Part shown: positions 12,722-23,384 of the stretch, in pieces
Layout: every line of letters begins with the position of its first letter
Position numbering within the stretch: the stretch's first letter is position 1
NCBI GenBank assembly: GCA_015956445.1
Contig: WIUZ02000020.1
Span: forward strand, 620,001 to 684,000
DNA length: 64,000 bases
Direction: 5' to 3'
Origin: Thelephora terrestris
Lineage: Eukaryota; Basidiomycota; Agaricomycetes; Thelephorales; Thelephoraceae
Made by a program: the position numbers and the translations under genes
Notes under the pieces: generated by a model
The model's input: only the letters and a program-made list of their open reading frames with translations
Database searches by the model: none
What the model was told of the DNA's origin: nothing

Positions 12722-14036
12722 ACTTGAGAAGGGTTCTGCACATTCCCCTCTCGTTTTATTTTCCGTTGTAGGATTTTTCTCCGATTTCTCCACGTCACTG
12801 CCATGCCTACAATGCTTCCTGTCCCCCTGAATCCTAACTTGTTGTTCTCTATCGCTCATTGCCCACGTAGTTCTATACTTGTATTGCATATGTTACACCG
12901 TCGCCCCATTACTCTGCGTTCTAAGTTACCCGATTTATCCTTCAACTAATCGCACGTATACCCATATCACCATTACCAGTCATGTTTAGGATATACCCCC
13001 TCGATTTTCAATCATCAAAGATCTAATCGCTCGTTTTGCCAATCCATTTCCTCCGGAACGGCGCAAAGGAGAATCGTGAGAACCGGAAGCACATAGCGAG
13101 AAGGCGCTCTCGAGCCGTTGGAGTCAGTCGGAGAATCAAAGATCAAATACGGAGAGTCAAGGTGATGAACCGGGTTGAAGTGCCCCCCCCCCCCAGTGAG
13201 GCTTCCGACAAGGTCGGACATTGTACCCGGTCTTCTAGTAACTGCGGCCAGAATAGCCTGCCCCACAAGTACGGAATATCAGGCTCAATCCAAACCTAGT
13301 AGGATCGATAACGGAAACAGTGATCATGCGGACGCCTTATAAACAAATCTCTGAGTCAATCGGACCGGGTTAGCACAGGCTAGCACCAAAAAATTGTATG
13401 CTATCCAGAAGACCAGAAGGCCAACCAACTCACCTCGACAGATCTTTCAGGCACCGCCAGGACTCTTCCACAACATAATCCAGCCTTGACAAAAACATGA
13501 AACAGCTTCCTCTCAAACGGATGAGGAATGGGGTGATTCGATTCACCCGGGCTTACCGCCATTGTCACGGGGGTTCTTCCTTTGTTTGTGCGATTCAAAC
13601 GACCATATCTGTGAACCTTAGCCCAAGACCCTGTTACGAGTTGCGTTCGCTGTTCCCGGGGATGTTATTGCTCCCGCGAGGAGATCAATTGTCGTTTGGA
13701 ACGTGTGAGCATTCTACGGTTGCCGCGGCTTACGAACCTTTTGCTTCCGGATAGGTTGTCAAAACGCCATAGAAAGGCACGAGGCAGGCACCCATCTCTA
13801 TTAATTTATGGACATGGTTGTGGGGTGTAACCAACAATGACACCCATCGGCGTGTGGCCGTCAGCGTGTTGTCGATGCCAGTAGGGGAGCCGCCTGTGTG
13901 CCTTGCACAGGAGCGGCACAACTAGCGAAAGGGGTTTCTATCGTAAGTCCCGAAAGAAGGCGCACAATAAACGACAACCTTGGTGGCCAAGATCAGATGA
14001 AGGCGAGTGATAGATCAATCGGCAGGAAAATTTGGC

Positions 14037-14651
14037 CTAAGAGAAGATGGCGTGCACCTTCGAACGAGGATGACATATCCGAGCGTGGAAATCTGAAGTC
14101 GTGTGTTGATGCGCCTCCATCCCAGACCGACAGAGTATCAGACATGCACAATTATGAGGGGTCACAGTGCTGGCATGGAAGCTCGGGATTGACGACATGC
14201 GCGTGGCACGTAATGGAAAAAGAAGCACCAAATCTCCCCTCAGACTGCGTCGGGTGCCTTCTTCGAGATTTACTTGATCGACCATCGTTAAATTTATCTC
14301 CAGATCTCGGGAGTGAAGAATGTCCGCCGGAGCGTTGAAGGCAAGATAGGGCACAACCTTTGACGAACCAGAGGCGAGGAGGGCAAGGACCCGAATTAGG
14401 TTATCACTGTCAAGTCGTGTAGACGCGCGATCTAACCAATACGGTCCATCCTCCTCATGCTCCTGTCTGTGTCCGTAACGGTTCAGTTTGGTCCTACAGT
14501 CGGACAGCAAAGTAAGCTGAGAAAGCGTCGAGGTGAAGCTTCGAACATTGAATATTGAGGCCTCGGTTTGCAACCATTGACGGTGCACTTCCAAAGCCCA
14601 CGACCCACAAAGATTAAGGAACCGATGCTGATCGAAAGATTCGTCCGCCAC
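14037..14651 (-). CDS. Uncertain 204-codon open frame
   Basis: An uninterrupted minus-strand frame starts at 14651 (MADESFDQHRF). Its first two thirds have a composition like a soluble helical protein, with Leu-rich stretches such as NLIRVLALLASG. The last third is Cys/His-rich and looks out of frame. No domain is recognised and no neighbouring exon extends it. It may be one exon of a decayed gene or pure chance; a 204-codon open frame in sequence of this base composition is not strong evidence. Confidence 0.2.
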   Translation of the reverse strand: MADESFDQHRFLNLCGSWALEVHRQWLQTEASIFNVRSFTSTLSQLTLLSDCRTKLNRYGHRQEHEEDGPYWLDRASTRLDSDNLIRVLALLASGSSKVVPYLAFNAPADILHSRDLEINLTMVDQVNLEEGTRRSLRGDLVLLFPLRATRMSSIPSFHASTVTPHNCACLILCRSGMEAHQHTTSDFHARICHPRSKVHAIFS

Positions 14652-15965
14652 ATCACGTGGAGTTATTTCCTCTCCTGACCCGTGCCGATGTCATGCTGCG
14701 GGTTGTCGCTCAACCTGAGCACGGGCGCCGCGCACAGAGACGCTTCATCAAGGGGGCAGAATCAAAATAAGTTCCAACGTATCAGGAGGATGATGGCAAC
14801 CGACGGTGGTCAAAAGGCGTCGCCCTTAGTCCAACCCTTTGGTGCAGGGCAGCACCTAATCCACTCTTTCCAGGTGATCCAATAGGTAAGGGTAGCTGAC
14901 AGAACCTGAAACAGGTGGTTTTCATAGAGGTGGTGGGGAAACGGTATCCAGTGGCGGACAAGATCTTTCACCATCATACGTCTGTGTTGAAAAATTGGAG
15001 CGTACTCATGGGAGTAAATCAATGCATCAGGGTAAACAGTAAAGCTGCGCTTGGGACTCTTTTCCGTACGAGAAGAAAACTGCAGAAGGACCCTCAACAT
15101 CAGTGAAGGGATTTTCCAAGGGTGGTGGTCAACCTCAACCCTTTAGGGCATGGCGCAACTGAGACCATTTTTTCAGCGGCCCCGCCCTAGAATTTGGCAT
15201 CTTAGCTCTACTCGAAAACAGTATACTTTTACCCCAACATGAAGAACATCGGAAGTAGACGAGGCGCTGTCTTCCGGCTCCGTTCATCACTACATTTTTC
15301 CAAACCAGCTGAGAGGAAATGTTGCTTCAATGCGGCAAGGTCAAGTACCAGGGCGCCCGGTTTGGAACATACATCAAAACACTTTCGACTGGCCGCGACA
15401 CGCAAGTGTCACAGCAACACCTTGGACATGGCGTTCACCCAGATTCCTTCCAAATATCAGAATCTGAGCCCGAGTCAAGCAGATGGTTGGTGGAGTCGAG
15501 GCGGTGCGCCACACACTTCCATCGAGATACGATCACCTTAAGGTCTTCCAGATCTATCACCTTGGAGCTCTCTTGAGCATACTTATACCCTCACGGTTTC
15601 ACCCTCGATCACTACTGTCAACTTGACATGTGGCGCGAAAAAAAAAAAAAAAAGTTTCTGAGACCGGGCATTGGTCCCCAGTTGTTCTGTGCGGTTGACC
15701 GTCGGTGGAGAACATGCGGTGAGGTTCCTGGGATATCGGCATTTGATCGAGCATGGCCTCATCTTGAGTCACGTGACCTTGAAAGAAGAGCACGTGCTGG
15801 GCTTCAGACCACGCGTTTCGTTGACCTACGTTCATGAGTATTGAGTAACAACGGATGATGTCATCATAGAGACCTCTTCTATTTCCGCTTCTCAGCACGC
15901 GCCAAATCACATCTGGGCCACCCCTTGCAGGACCCGGGAAAGTTGGAGAGGAGGTCTGATCGAGA

Positions 15966-16199
15966 ATCCGGACAAATTGGGTGATTTTTGGTGTCAAGGC
16001 CGGATATTTTTGAGCAAAAAATCCGGACATTTAGCCTCAAAAGTACCCTTTGGCCAGATGGGAATCCGGACAAGGGTGGCAGTAGTCTGGTTGGCGGCCG
16101 GTACATAATCAGGACAAGCTTAACGTGGCCGAAATTCTACACCACAGATGCCGATTCATAATCCGGACGAAAAAAAATCGTGGAGAGGGAAATCCGGAC
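15966..16199. repeat. Cluster of five ATCCGGAC motifs
   Basis: The octamer ATCCGGAC occurs exactly at 15966, 16021, 16064, 16161 and 16192, with an imperfect form (ATCAGGAC) near 16107, all in the same orientation and mostly followed by A. The core TCCGGA is palindromic. Spacing is irregular (55, 43, 97, 31 bp), unlike a tandem satellite. It could be a binding-site array or the remains of a repeat whose units have diverged except at the core. Confidence 0.6.
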
Positions 16200-16942
16200 A
16201 TGACTTTTTGGTTCATGATCAAGCCTCTACACCTAGTTTCAGGGGTCCTCCCCTTGCCCCCTGGACCTGAACAACGGAAGTCATTCCGAGGTCATGGTGA
16301 TGGAGGCGTTTAGACGCAGAGGCAAGGGCAGGAAAGGGAAACAAGCCCACCAATGAGGTTACCGAGGCCATTGCAGGGGGGAGACCCCGTGCATTGGGCT
16401 GATGCAGTCAAGTTTTGGCCACACGTTGCTCTGCGACGGAAGGCGGCCGTCAATCACTCGTTCCACCGTAATACGCGTTGCTCCGCTCACAAAAACCCCG
16501 TCTCAGACCTCTTTTTTTGGAATAGCATACACTGCGTGAGAGACGGAAAGTAGGGCCTTCGGAGCACCGTTCAATGTGATCACCCTCAAACGATACTTCG
16601 TGTAAGAGCTGTGGAAAGTTGTTCAAATAGTAGATTCTCAAGCACTTCACTGCGTTACAAACTTTGTGTCGCCGGAGTGGTGGTGGTAATTAGGGACAGT
16701 AAACCTTAGGTCTAAACTTTCGAATGGCAGGGGAACGGCTCTCGTCATCTTGTCTACATCTATGCCAATTTAAATAATAACATTCATACACGGCAGCGGG
16801 CAGTTGGCTGGATCCATTCTTACAGGCTCGAAGCCAGAACTAAAAGGTAGAAGCCCCGTGTTTCTTGCTCAACCTGTTGAACACTAGTCAATCACTCAGC
16901 ACGATCTTGTCTTGTGATCTACCGAACACAAACCTCGCAATA

Positions 16943-18660
16943 TCACACGGCAGCTACGTCCTCACTCTCAACTGCGTCGTGTTGAGCCGTTTTCCTGAAC
17001 GTCCCCTGCATCCAAATCCTGTACATCTTGAGCTGTCGCTTTCGGTTCACGAGCAAACGCCTGTCTGGGGCCAACACCACTATCTCGAACAATGGGTGAG
17101 GGAGGTCCAGGAAAGCTTGAGATTCGAAGTGGGGATGAAGGGCCCTATATTTCGATCCCGCTTCGGAGTCGTCAAGAGGTGGCAAAGGACTTCCAATGAT
17201 CGAGTCCACGGCTCCCGGATCTAGTTGCTCCGGGCGAGCCTCACTCGAAGGTGTATGGCTCGTTGGGGACGCTGCCGCATCTCCCTCCAGTTCTTCAACG
17301 ACAACCGGTTGCGCGCTAATCGCGTAACTCTCTGGCGGAACAGGGGAACCGGAAAACAAAAGCGCTAGCTCGTCTGTCGTGTGTGATTTAATATTGGGTG
17401 CAACACTGGGAGCGACCAGGGGGTCGCTTTCGCTTTCTTACCAATATCGAAGAAATAGACTCGCGTTTTGTCACCTCGAATGTAAAAATTATCCTCGAGC
17501 AATCGCTTAGTCTTGAACCGCAGCTGGGCGAGATCGTGGCGCCCATAGTCCCGGAGAAACAGCAATCCGCTGGGTTTCAGCATCTACGTTGTGGTGTGTC
17601 AAGTCCGGGTTGGAAATCGATGGAACTGGGACCCAACCCTGTGAACGTTCTTTACGGCATTGAACCATTCATCTGGATGCAGCGCGCTGAGAACGAAGAT
17701 GAAGACTGCAATGTCCACGCTTCCGGGTTCTAAGTCGCTGGGTAACCGATCAGACGACAAGTCCCAAACACCAGCTTGGATGCTGCCTATCGGAGGAGAC
17801 TCGTATATGGGGTTGCGCTAGCACATCAGTGAGGACTACATTCGTCTTGGTCCCCGGAAATGCGCACCTGGACTAACTTGACAGCGTGCGGAGAGTAGTC
17901 GTACGCGTGGAGACTAAGATGTGGATTCTTGTTCATTGCTAGCAGGGGAAACACGGTATTACCGGCTCCTGTGTGTCTTTCGTGAGTGCACGCCAATCGG
18001 TATGCAGATAATACAGACCACACCCGATCTCCGCCACTGTCATTTGGCCCGCCTGTCAAGTAGCAGGTCAATTCAATAGCTACAGAGACTGAGGGGATAA
18101 GGCGCACGTCTGTCTTAGTAGTAGCCACCAGCTCCGGGAATTCAATACTTAACCTGCAAAGTAATCAGCACGAGGAGCGACGTACAGCTTCAATTGCATG
18201 CACCAGTTTCTATCCCGGAAGAAGTTATTGGCATTATTCTTGTAAAAGGTGTCCCTATATACCCGGGTGTTCAGTCCGTGAGGCCGAAGGTCACTGGCCA
18301 GGAGATATACCAGCTCCTGGATGGTTTCGCGTTGATTTTTGCCTTCTCTTCCTCGGAAACGGGGAGGGATTGTTGTTTGGCTATCGCAGCTTGTATGATC
18401 TCATCTTGATCGTCCGGAGGCGGGACGCGGTCCCAGGCATTATGATTCCATACCTCTTGTTCGTCCGTCAGAAATCTATCCTTGGAAGCAGATAACGAAG
18501 ATCGGTCGAAAAAGGTTCTTGAAGCGGGACTGCCAGCCATTTACCTTGCACCGAATGGTGCCCGGGACTTCGGTTCCGCCTCAGCCTCGTTTTCTTCGCG
18601 ACTTGGAACAGAAGTTGTGGCCACAAGATCAGGGTCGTCAGTCGTCCCTGCCTCGTTCAT
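16943..18660 (-). CDS. TRM140: tRNA N3-methylcytidine methyltransferase (METTL2/Trm140 family)
   Basis: Members of this family use S-adenosylmethionine to make m3C at position 32 of tRNA-Thr and tRNA-Ser. The ATG at 18660 begins [11 protein letters not shown]. Exons then give PFGARFLTD and VWNHNAWD (the family N-terminal signature), [17 protein letters not shown], the SAM-binding motif [45 protein letters not shown], the [20 protein letters not shown] motif, [15 protein letters not shown] and the C-terminal [20 protein letters not shown]. Introns are GT-AG. A loop of about 80 residues rich in Pro, Ser and Glu ([10 protein letters not shown] to DDSEAGS) sits between RVYFFD and the final motif; it is longer than in most relatives and could contain an unrecognised intron. 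All core motifs are intact. The tRNA-Thr at 4 kb belongs to the class of substrates, but the link is coincidental. Confidence 0.9.
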
Positions 18661-19146
18661 CGTTGTAACTTGTGGAAGGCGGGATCAAAATGTGATCGAA
18701 GCGTTTTTCGCCCTCTTCGTCCCCTACCGTCAGACTCAATCCCCGAGAAGTCCGATATACACCAACATCTCACAACTAGAAAAATGCCGACTTGATGTCG
18801 ACATAAACCTTGCTTGTCAATAGGAGTGTGTATTCCTATATATTTTCACAAATATCATCCGCATGTGTACATGGACAAGTATAATTATCTGTTGGTGGTT
18901 GTCAGCGTGCTGAATTTTACCCTCTTTTTAAACCATTTTCACACCCAACTTTCGCCCACTTTCCTTACCGATACCCCTTTCCTATCTTATCATCTTCCTT
19001 ATCACAACTCACACGTCATCCGAAAGGCAGAACACAGATGATATTACAGCGGGCGAACCCGCAAAGAAGACACAAGACGAATGGCCAACGGAGTTGAATC
19101 CGCACCGACCCTATGGACAGAGACTAACGTGCACCGACTCTAGTCG
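18661..19146. other. Intergenic, no gene seen
   Basis: AT-rich sequence between the methyltransferase promoter and the 3' end of the coiled-coil gene. It includes a TATATATT near 18839 and pyrimidine-rich tracts. No open frame of interest. Confidence 0.4.
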
Positions 19147-20899
19147 TCAAGACCTGGTTTGCCAGTACTCCTCAGCACTGGCAACCTCCTCCTCCGTCCC
19201 CTCCGAGGCACTCTCGACGACTTCCTCGTCGACCATCTCGATGACCCGAGCTTCCTCCCGACGATGAGCGACGGCCAGCTGAACCTCGGCACGCAGGCGG
19301 TTCCTCGCTGAATCGACCGTAGTCTGATCCAGAGTCCTCTGGACTGACCAACCCTCCACTCTCTCGGTCAGTTGAGCCACCAGGCGAACGGCCTCCGCTG
19401 CACGCTGGACCGACAAGAGCGTAAGGTCGGTTAAGCCGTTCACGTCGACGGACTCCACCGGAATCAACTCGCCGCAATCCACGCGACACTGCAGCATCGT
19501 CGCATCGGAATAGGACGGTGGACTCGATGTCTCCACCCTGGCGGACAGCGTCGGGATTGCTGGGATGCATGCGGTGGGCTGGACGAAGTGCCCCACGGTA
19601 AGGAACCCATCGGCGAGCACGGATAGAACGCTGCCCACGCACCGGAGAGATCGACGGAGGCGGAACCGGAACGGCCACCTTGTTCTCCCCCGCGTACTCC
19701 AACTCGGGAGAACTGCTAATCGGGTTCACGGCCGTCTCCTCAGACGTCTCGCGAACGACCTCCTCTCCGCCATCAGTATGTGCAGGCGTGCGGTACGACC
19801 CATCGGAAGCTAAGAGGGATGTCAGTGGACAAGCAAATATGTCAACCGGCATCCCGACCTATTGGGGAAGCCATCCGATCCGGAATCGACTCGTCCCCGG
19901 ACTCGTCACGGACCGCAGCTACCGAACGAGTATGGCAGTGGCACAATCGCTCACTCATCGACTCGACTCGAGCGCCCAGCAACGGCAAGGCGTCGTCTAA
20001 CGTATCAACCTAGAAGCGGCATGAGCTCTCTTGGTTAAAAGACCAGGAGAAGTCGCACCGACCTTGGTGTCGAGCTCATTCAGAGCCCTTCGATGACGGT
20101 TGAGCCGTCGGTCGACCTCGATCAGGTCTCGCTGAATGGTGTCGTCCCGTTCCTTCAAGGACTCCACCAATCGATTGTGTTCCTCCCGCATTGCCAGCAT
20201 CTCGCTCTCGAACGTCACGCGAAGCGTATCGTTCATTAGGAGCAGCGTCTTCTTCATGTCCAACGCCTCCGAGTACATCCTACGGGCGTCATCCTTCGCT
20301 TCCTTCACCTCGCGTTTCAACCGCTCATTCTACAGCCAATCAGTGTTATCCCACAAGCGGGATGCACAGATCGACTCACCGCTTTCTGTTCCGTCCTCAA
20401 CAGGAACCAAAGGCGGTGACCAACGGCAGCTGTGTAGTGTTGGGAACGAGTCGCCCCAGGCCATCTTCCTTCCCCGTTCCCCAGATCGTAGATTCCCATC
20501 CGTAGGAGCCCCCACAGCGACGAAGCCACCGGAGTCTCATACGGCATGCGTAACTCGGTGTTGAACGTTACCCCTCGCATCGACTCCTGCAGCTTGTGGT
20601 CGATCAAGTTGTGGTACCACAACTCATCGTCCATGGTCAGATAGCTGGGAGGCTTGGCTATTGTTGCCTCCAGTTGTCGAGCATCCACCTTGTCGGTGGC
20701 AGCAAAGATCTACGAAAGCGATGTCAGTCGAACGCCAACAACCGGCGTACGCGTGACAACGCGCCTCTCGATAACTGGGGTACGCCACATTGGCGTTCGG
20801 CAGGAAGTAGCTCTTGTTCTGCACGGACTGAGGATCCGCGGACTCGATGGTAGCAGTGCTGTTCTCAGCACGGAAGACACGGTCGGAGATCATGGGCAT
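19147..20899 (-). CDS. Hypothetical coiled-coil protein
   Basis: I do not recognise the family. From ATG 20899 (MPMISDRVFRAEN) at least six exons joined by GT-AG introns give about 500 residues. Exon 2 reads IFAATDKVDARQLEATIAK and continues through DDELWYHNLIDHKLQE. A long heptad-rich helix follows (NERLKREVKEAKDD to RHRRALNELDTK, about 95 residues). Next come an acidic Ser-rich linker and a second helical, charged region (LTLLSVQRAAEAVRLVAQLT onward). The protein ends EEVASAEEYWQTRS. The exon 1/2 junction is the weakest, because no ideal donor is in phase. The coherent frame across several introns argues for a real gene. A TATA-bearing, LTR-like stretch at 21.3 kb lies upstream, so the gene may belong to a mobile-element-associated family, but this is inference. 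Confidence 0.65.
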
Positions 20900-22375
20900 G
20901 ATGGATGAGTAGTTGGTTGGTGGAAGTGTTGGTTTGGAAGAAGGGAGTTTGATGGATCCAACGACCGGTTCGCGCTACGCTTTATTCGACCATCGACAGC
21001 GCCCGTGCCCTATTCGCCATTGGATCGGACCATCGTTTCACCGGTCCAGACTCCTCATACATTCGCCCTCGACATTCAAGCCCCACTCGGTCTTTTGTTG
21101 TCCCGATAGGACGAAGCTGACGCGTCGTCCTCCCATTGGTTCGTCCTCGCATGTGATATTATCCTTTGTCATTCCTTTCCCACACGACGTCATGACCCCT
21201 TTCTCATTCTCTCACGAACCCTGACCCATTAGTCATTCCTTTATCATTTCTATTCTATAATCCGGGCCGCTTACTGTTCCAGCTTACTCTCGGCCCTTCT
21301 TTGCTCCGAGTTATTATTAGATAGGGTTATCTATGTCTCGGCCACTCTTCTATATAAGTACCAGTAGAGTAGCTGAGGATTCCCTATCTTTGATATCTCG
21401 GGAAGTCCTCTTCTCCTTGCAGCATCGGTGTATTTGCTGTAGGCCACTGAAGAGCTTATCGAGTAACTCTCTGAACACGTTCGCTCTCCTCTCTCTCTCA
21501 GCCTTGCGTTAAGAATCGGCGAACGCGCTTACGAAAAGGAGTTCCTCGCCGCTCTCTTAATCAAGCACCAGTTTGAGGCGCCATCCTCGGGCTCTTGTAT
21601 CTGCCCTCAGAAGACGAAAGGGATTTACCTGATAGAGGCTCGGCACTCCTGCTGTGAATTCAGACAACCTACCGGAGAACGCTCGTCCATCGCGTTTTGG
21701 ACCACGTAGACTTTGGGTGGATATAGGGAAGTCGTTCCCCCTTTGCCCCATTGTTTCTTGTTGGTTGGAGTTGCGACTCACCAACAGCACTGGTACCTGA
21801 AGGGCGAAGAGTGGCCCTGACAGTGGTGTAACTGAGTGACAAGACTATGCAAACTCAGTGTGAGCCAGCTACCCAAATTCATGCCCTCAGGACCTCAAGG
21901 TCTCAACCTGTGAGATTCATAAGGGAATTGATATCAGACACCAACGGGACTGGCGTTGATTGAAGGCTTCGTTGCCAGAGTAGCGGCCGCTGGGTTTATT
22001 GATTTGCCGGGGCCGGTGCCGATTCTACTATCTCAACATTTGAACCGTCAAAATGTTCATATAGCCAGACAACACGCGCTTATAATTTAGGGGGGTCAGG
22101 GAAACCTTGCAAGCAAGGTAATTTTTTTATACCTATTTTAGCTGCACCACGTGAGTTTTAAGATCGGGTTTGACCTTCTGACGGGGCTACAGAGCCTCTT
22201 CCCCGAGGCTGCTGGAATTTTTCCTCTTCTGTGTCGATTCCGGGGGTTCCAAGGCATGGAGATAAAGAGATTCGTTGAAGTGTTGAATTGCCTGCACTTT
22301 CTAAACAGCACCAGTTAGTTGGTGGAATAGCGGCGCCATTGCATGTCCCAACTCCCCCGCCATGTTACTATGACC
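20900..22375. other. Non-coding, LTR-like promoter region without identified element
   Basis: No open frame here is convincing. A canonical TATATAAG at 21351 on the plus strand is followed by a CT-rich leader and a long transcript-like stretch without start codons, which resembles the TATA-R-U5 part of a retrotransposon LTR. I could not find TG...CA ends with matching target duplications, nor a primer-binding site. Around 22080-22130 there is a short AT-rich patch. Confidence 0.35.
21351..21358 (+). promoter_or_regulatory. TATA box in LTR-like sequence
   Basis: TATATAAG follows GGCCACTCTTC and precedes a CT-rich stretch, a good core promoter context. No coding sequence was found downstream within 1 kb, so the transcript it would drive is unknown. 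Confidence 0.45.
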
Positions 22376-22452
22376 CAGGGGGCATGCCATCCAGATGTAG
22401 TTCATCCAATTCTCAAGCGGGTGTCCTATCCCTGTGCTTCCAAGAGGGTTCT
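22376..22452 (+). repeat. 77-bp direct repeat, copy 1
   Basis: The sequence from CAGGGGGCATGCCATCC to GAGGGTTCT recurs at 25640-25715 with only about four differences. The two copies are direct repeats 3.2 kb apart and flank the first crinkler-like kinase gene. Beyond the shared block the sequences diverge at once, on the right because the copia element starts there. Confidence 0.8.
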
Positions 22453-23384
22453 CATGACACCTGGGGCGTATGCGACACTCATCGAGACCTCTGAGGTTGC
22501 GAGTTCTGCAAGAAATTCCAGGGGTGTATTCCGAGGTATCTACGCGATAAGATGGAGCGATGGAGCAAGGGATGCCGCAGAGACGTGCCTCAGCCTTCTC
22601 AACAAACCCAGGCACGTCTCAGCGGCATTCTTTGCTCAATCAGTCCACAGAATGTATTCCGAGTCTGACTGCGGTTTCCGTTCCATCTTACACCGTACAA
22701 TAAGTTGGTTCCATCACCTACGGACGATCGTACCACTCGGAATCTCGCCTTTGAATATTTGAATGGTGGAGCTATCAAATTTCGCTCCCGCATTTTACCC
22801 ACGGGCCACAGATTAACTTACTTCTCTATCGATCATAAGGGCACGATAGTTGACACTTCGTAGGTCAATACAGACGAATTTGACACAGAGGTTAAGTGTC
22901 AGACCTCAAGGCTTAACATACGATGAGCAATCCCGGCAGCAATAAGAGGAGCACTCTCAAAAAAGCGAATACACAGAAAACAAAACTTGGTTCAAAGAAT
23001 CGGCTACAAGCAAAGCGAAACCCCGGGTCAAAAGTGTCTCACCAAACGACACTTGAAGTTCTTTGAACGACACCAAAGCACGTGGAGAAAGGTGAGAGGT
23101 TGCAAGGCGTCAGCCGACATGTTATCAAACTCCTCGACCAGCTCGCTCGTGGTTGAGCATCGCTCTAAACGCACGGAGCGTTTTGTTCTTCTGCTAGTGC
23201 ATTGTGCGAAGGGAAGGAAATTTACGAGTCGAAACGAGATTGTAGTGCTCATCGGTTACGAGCATCGCCGTTTTGGAGTCTGAAACCACATAATGATGTT
23301 TAAGGAGCAACTCGTAATCTTATTCAACCACCGTTTTGGCACAAGGACCAGTAGCACAACAGTTGAAGATGGGAAAGTAAATGA
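22453..23384. other. Intergenic; right part shared with the second kinase locus
   Basis: From about 23075 to the end of this stretch the sequence is closely similar to 37533-37843, so the duplication that produced the two kinase genes includes about 300 bp downstream of their stop codons. The part before 23075 is unique in the window and shows no gene. Confidence 0.5.

Larger units (their letters stand above)
12722..16942. other. 4.2 kb without a confident gene
   Basis: Nothing in this stretch reads as a known family. It holds a C10 run near 13186, an A-run of about 16 at 15637-15653, and a cluster of ATCCGGAC motifs (15966-16199). A weak minus-strand frame at 14037-14651 is listed separately. 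Another minus-strand patch at 15599-16106 reads for 143 codons and includes the A-run as a poly-Phe tract, which argues that it is not an intact gene. The 3' ends of both flanking genes face this interval. Confidence 0.4.

Noticed and set aside
18800-21820. Third TGTCA-type element around the coiled-coil gene (TGTCAATAGG at 18807, CCTGACA near 21813)
   Set aside because: The flanking 5-mers do not match, the terminal sequences beyond TGTCA differ from the real family, and neither gene A nor gene B is present.
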